Shown here: one piece after another, positions 3,835-6,484 of the stretch | How positions within the stretch are numbered: position 1 is the stretch's first letter | How the letters are laid out: every line of letters starts with the position of its first letter | NCBI GenBank assembly: GCA_001871015.1 | Contig: MNUO01000100.1 | Span: forward strand, 1 to 6,484 | Direction of reading: 5' to 3' | Length of the DNA: 6,484 nucleotides | Origin: Candidatus Desantisbacteria bacterium CG1_02_38_46 | GTDB lineage: Bacteria > Desantisbacteria > UBA1551 > UBA1559 | Translations under genes and position numbers: made by a program | Notes under the pieces: generated by a model | What the model was told of the DNA's origin: nothing | The model's database searches: none | What the model saw: only the letters and a program-made list of their open reading frames with translations

Positions 3835-6484
3835 CTACACTTTTATTACTTTCATTTCATCCACATAAAGCAGATACCCCTCTATTTTTTTCTCAGGATA
3901 TATTTCTCTCACTGTATTTATATAGTTTGAAACCTGTTTCAGGTGCTCTTCTCGCCGCAGAGAGTCGCATGTGGCGACTTTCGGTGTTGATATCTGGCCT
4001 GAATATTCTTCTCCTGTCTTGTATTCAATAATATAAATCTTATCAGGGGTCATAATGAAACGGTCTATTCTCATAAGATTGGTCTGCCCCCCCCCTGCTT
4101 TCTTGCCGAAAGTAGGCTCTCTGGAAGAGCGAAAGCAAGAGGGGGGGTTGCCCACAACTTCCTTTTCATTGACTCCATCAAAAGAAAACCATTCCCTGAC
4201 TTCATCAATTGAAAAAATCCGGTGCAGGAGTTCTTTTATTTCTCCTGTATCGCCGTTAAACCCTTTTTCCTCTTTAGAAAAATCAACTTTTTCATCTATG
4301 AGATTTCCCACATCTCCCTCAACTTTGTTAATCACAGAAAGAATATAGTGGATAAAATTACCCCTTTCTATCATTTTTCTTCTTTTTGAATCAATAAAAG
4401 TGCCGGTATCTATTTTTTCTCTGCAGATTTTTTCACTCCAGTGAGGAAATGCAAGCGCAACCTGAAAGGAAACAGGAACTTCTTCAACGCGGGGAGCCGG
4501 CACCTGAACAGTTTCTTCTGCGATAACAAATGATTTTTTACCAACTTTTTCTGCCACCTCAGGAAGTTTGCCTGTTTCTTCTTCCTCCTCTTCTTCCTCT
4601 TCTTCTTCGAACAAACCTGCAAAATCACTATCAGAAGGCATAAAAATAAACATCTCGTCTTCAACCCGTGTCAGTGCGACATAAAGGGAATTCAGGTCAT
4701 CCAGTATACCCAATTTCTCCTCAGTATCATAAATCTTTTCAAGCCTTGGAGAAAATGGATAATTACCTGTTTTTGTTATATGCTTGAGCATAAGTTTCCT
4801 GTCTTTTTCAGTAATAAACCAGTTAATATTTTTCTCCCTTGTAATAAAAGCAACAAGCACAACCGCAAAACTCAAGCCCTTTGCCTTGTGGACAGTAGAA
4901 ACTTTGATTGCGTTTATGTGCTCGGGTAGAACGAGCTGGAATGCTTCGCTCTCTCCTTCATTCCAGAAATCCAGAAAACTCTGCAGGGAATTTTCGCCTT
5001 CGTCTTCCCTTTCTTTTATTATTTCAAGAAGCCGCATGAAAAATGCCTCGTTTTCTGGAAACTTTTCAATTAAACTATAAACCTTAAATATTTCAAATAC
5101 CAGATCATACAATGGAAGAAAGCCTACTTTTTTGAAAAATGGCTCTATATACTCTATCCAGAGTTTTTCATATTTATCCCTGAATATTATGTAAAGCAGA
5201 GTTTTCCTTTCGCGGTTGTCCTGAAGGAAAGAAAACATTTCCTTTCTGTCAAATCCACTTGCCCTGGCAAATATTTCCCCGGAAATAAAAGAAGAAAAAG
5301 AAAGGTTATCAGCAGGAAAATTCAGAAATCGCAGAAAACTTACTATTTCATTTATAAACGAATTTTTTCTGAGGTCCATTGTTACTTCTGAAGCAACTGG
5401 ATAATTTTTTTCTGTAAGCCAGTGCGTGACATTTCTTACATCTTCCTGGTGTTTCACAAGAACTGCTATGTCTTCGTAATTATGCCTCGAGATAATGTTT
5501 TCTAAATTAGACAGCATCTCATTTCTCAGGTTTTCAAGTTTTTCGTCCAGATTTTCTCCTTCAATCTTTTTAACTCTGACAAAACCACCTTCCGGATTTC
5601 TCATCCGGGAAACTTCCTGTCTGCTGTTTTTGTAAACATTGATTGCTTTTTCATCAAGACCACTTATTTTTTTAAGGTTTTCTGGATTAAAAATTTTGTT
5701 GTTGAACTTGACGATATTCCTGCGGCTGCGGAAATTATTGTTTAGTGTGTCGGGTTCTTTTGGACCTTTTACCGAGAGAAAATCATCCTTTACTTTATCA
5801 AAAAGACTGACATCTCCTCCCCTGAAGCGGTAAAGCGCCTGTTTTTTATCCCCGACATAAAATAAAGAACCACCCTGCGAAAGACTATTTTCTACTAGCG
5901 GCTTGAGATTATCCCACTGGATTTTATTTGTATCCTGAAATTCATCAATGAGGTAATGATAGATAATGTCTCCTAACATAAAATAAATTTCAGGCACAAC
6001 GCCTTCCCTTTCAATGAATTCATCTAGCCTCAGACTCAATTCATCCATAAAAATAATTCTTTTTCTTCTCTTTATTTCCTCAAGTTCAGACCTCACTCTG
6101 TCTAGGATTGCAATATAAGAATTAAATTTCAAAGAAGCAATATTATAAAAATATTCCTCAATTTTTCTCTGTGTCGCGTGACTGAGCTTGCCAATCCAGC
6201 TCTTCATTTTTTCCAGTTCGCCTGTCTGGACAGTATTGTCGATTGCTTTGAGCATCCTCTTATCTGTCACGCCCTGTTTTTCTTTTTCGAAAATTTTGAG
6301 GATTTCTTCTTTTCCTTCAATCCCTGAATGAAATTCTGCAAATTTCAATCCATGTATACTCTCTTCTTTTCTCAAATTGTTTACATTTTCCTGGATAATT
6401 TTCTTTGGCTGCCAGCTCCTGCGTGCCTCCAGACTCAAGAAAGAATCCAGAAACCTGTCAAAAAGTTTTGTCTCCTCTGTTCCT
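3835..6484 (-). CDS. addA: AddA-like helicase-nuclease subunit, 5' end outside the window
   Basis: This is the motor and nuclease subunit of an AddAB/RecB-type complex: a UvrD-family (SF1A) 3'-5' helicase with a C-terminal nuclease that, in the family, cuts the 3'-ended strand. The visible part is 882 residues and the frame is open to the right edge; a TTG at 6438 is internal, since in-frame codons without a stop continue upstream to 6484. Walker A (motif I) is therefore outside. Seen in order: motif II IDEFQDT (5949-5929), motif III GDKKQALYRFRGGD (5853-5812), NNNFRSRRNIV (about 5740-5710), motif V VSTVHKAKGLSF (about 4905-4870) and motif VI YVALTR (4683-4666). A run of 11 glutamates (4608-4576) links to the nuclease domain, which has GNFIHYIL, Asp in RIDR (4065-4063), EYKTG (4026-4012) and LKQVSNY. 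The nuclease domain carries two in-frame palindromic insertions. No Fe-S cysteine set is present, as expected for AddA. No promoter is visible here. It is followed by addB after a repeat-filled gap. Confidence 0.92.
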   Translation of the reverse strand, partial: GTEETKLFDRFLDSFLSLEARRSWQPKKIIQENVNNLRKEESIHGLKFAEFHSGIEGKEEILKIFEKEKQGVTDKRMLKAIDNTVQTGELEKMKSWIGKLSHATQRKIEEYFYNIASLKFNSYIAILDRVRSELEEIKRRKRIIFMDELSLRLDEFIEREGVVPEIYFMLGDIIYHYLIDEFQDTNKIQWDNLKPLVENSLSQGGSLFYVGDKKQALYRFRGGDVSLFDKVKDDFLSVKGPKEPDTLNNNFRSRRNIVKFNNKIFNPENLKKISGLDEKAINVYKNSRQEVSRMRNPEGGFVRVKKIEGENLDEKLENLRNEMLSNLENIISRHNYEDIAVLVKHQEDVRNVTHWLTEKNYPVASEVTMDLRKNSFINEIVSFLRFLNFPADNLSFSSFISGEIFARASGFDRKEMFSFLQDNRERKTLLYIIFRDKYEKLWIEYIEPFFKKVGFLPLYDLVFEIFKVYSLIEKFPENEAFFMRLLEIIKEREDEGENSLQSFLDFWNEGESEAFQLVLPEHINAIKVSTVHKAKGLSFAVVLVAFITREKNINWFITEKDRKLMLKHITKTGNYPFSPRLEKIYDTEEKLGILDDLNSLYVALTRVEDEMFIFMPSDSDFAGLFEEEEEEEEEEETGKLPEVAEKVGKKSFVIAEETVQVPAPRVEEVPVSFQVALAFPHWSEKICREKIDTGTFIDSKRRKMIERGNFIHYILSVINKVEGDVGNLIDEKVDFSKEEKGFNGDTGEIKELLHRIFSIDEVREWFSFDGVNEKEVVGNPPSCFRSSREPTFGKKAGGGQTNLMRIDRFIMTPDKIYIIEYKTGEEYSGQISTPKVATCDSLRREEHLKQVSNYINTVREIYPEKKIEGYLLYVDEMKVIKV
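3952..4002 (-). repeat. In-frame palindromic insertion in addA between the catalytic YKTG and the QxxxY helix (element 2)
   Basis: The segment encodes SGQISTPKVATCDSLRR. Removing it joins EYKTGEEY to EEHLKQVSNY, which gives the usual close spacing between the catalytic YKTG and the QxxxY helix in this nuclease family, so these 51 nt look added and keep the frame. The DNA holds a hairpin: AGTCGC (3963-3968), loop ATGTG, GCGACT (3974-3979), extended outward to 3960 and 3982 with one G-T pair. On the minus strand it contains CCGAAAGT (3984-3977) and CTCTCTG (3964-3958), both also found in the second insertion of this gene. The exact ends are estimated from protein spacing. Confidence 0.6.
4075..4152 (-). 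repeat. In-frame palindromic GC-rich insertion in addA just before the catalytic RIDR strand (element 1)
   Basis: About 26 codons between EVV and MRIDRF encode a Pro/Gly/Ser/Lys-rich stretch unlike the rest of the domain. The DNA is strongly palindromic: nine C (4087-4095) and TGCTTTC (4096-4102) face GAAAGCA (4131-4137) and seven G (4141-4147), giving a 14-bp stem with a 3-nt bulge and a 28-nt loop. An alternative pairing of TCTTGC (4101-4106) with GCAAGA (4135-4140) is possible. The loop contains CCGAAAGT (4106-4113) and CTCTCTG (4117-4123) on the plus strand, blocks shared with the other insertion, which carries them on the minus strand. The base composition differs sharply from the AT-rich surroundings. 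The limits are set from protein spacing and are approximate. Confidence 0.65.
4576..4608 (-). repeat. Run of 11 Glu codons forming the helicase-nuclease linker of addA
   Basis: Eleven consecutive GAA/GAG codons follow AGLF and precede TGKLPE, between helicase motif VI and the nuclease domain. The mix of GAA and GAG (eight and three) makes simple slippage less likely than for a pure repeat. The position suits a flexible, strongly acidic tether between the two domains, where length and sequence are normally free to vary. Any DNA-mimic or regulatory role would be speculation. Confidence 0.8.

Noticed and set aside
4075-4152. Frameshift or pseudogene call for addA
   Set aside because: The frame stays open through both insertions and the catalytic RIDR, EYKTG and LKQVSNY follow in the same frame.
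4055-4348. Plus-strand reading frame of 97 codons over the addA nuclease region
   Set aside because: It is antisense to a conserved domain, has no family motifs, and its Pro-rich part is only the other strand of the palindromic insertion.
4410-4664. Lys-rich minus-strand frame of 84 codons
   Set aside because: It is an out-of-frame reading of the GAA/GAG tract and neighbouring addA codons.
6436-6438. TTG at 6438 as the start of addA
   Set aside because: In-frame codons continue upstream without a stop to the window edge, and the helicase Walker A has not yet appeared, so the gene is truncated by the window.

Overview
This is a low-GC bacterial window in which every supported gene reads on the minus strand. 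In transcription order, from high to low coordinates, they are a 5'-truncated addA (helicase-nuclease), addB (nuclease with an inactive helicase-like domain), rsmI (16S rRNA 2'-O-methyltransferase) and a 3'-truncated tsaC/sua5-type gene (threonylcarbamoyl-AMP synthase). The two Add subunits resemble the divergent AddAB set seen in Bacteroidota and many uncultured Gram-negative lineages more than the Bacillus form. AddB is compact (883 aa) and has no Walker A in its N-terminal helicase-like domain, and the gene order is addA then addB. I cannot place the organism in a phylum from this window. Genes interrupted by small palindromic repeats and repeat-filled gaps would suit an uncultured environmental bacterium.

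Layout. 6484-3835: addA, open through the right edge, so its Walker A end lies outside. Helicase motifs II to VI are present, followed by an 11-Glu linker and a PD-(D/E)XK nuclease domain. 3834-3634: a 201-nt gap with three perfect tandem copies of a 26-bp palindromic unit, enclosed by an exact 12-bp inverted repeat. 3633-982: addB, complete, with its nuclease core and all four cysteines of the 4Fe-4S clasp. 981-902: an 80-nt gap with a near-consensus sigma70-type promoter (TTGACT, 17 nt, TAATAT) and a strong ribosome binding site for rsmI. 901-218: rsmI, short form, TTG start. 197-1: tsaC/sua5, N-terminal 65 residues only.

Function. AddA and AddB would together resect double-strand DNA ends for RecA-dependent repair. 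RsmI and TsaC/Sua5 form a separate translation-related pair: one methylates the ribosomal decoding centre and the other makes the intermediate for tRNA t6A37. The promoter at 932-960 suggests this pair can be transcribed independently of addAB.

The least ordinary signal is in the addA nuclease domain. It carries two extra in-frame segments (about 26 and 17 codons), each built on a DNA hairpin and placed in a loop beside the catalytic residues. They share two short blocks (CCGAAAGT and CTCTCTG) in opposite orientation, which suggests one family of small palindromic elements that insert into coding sequence without breaking it.
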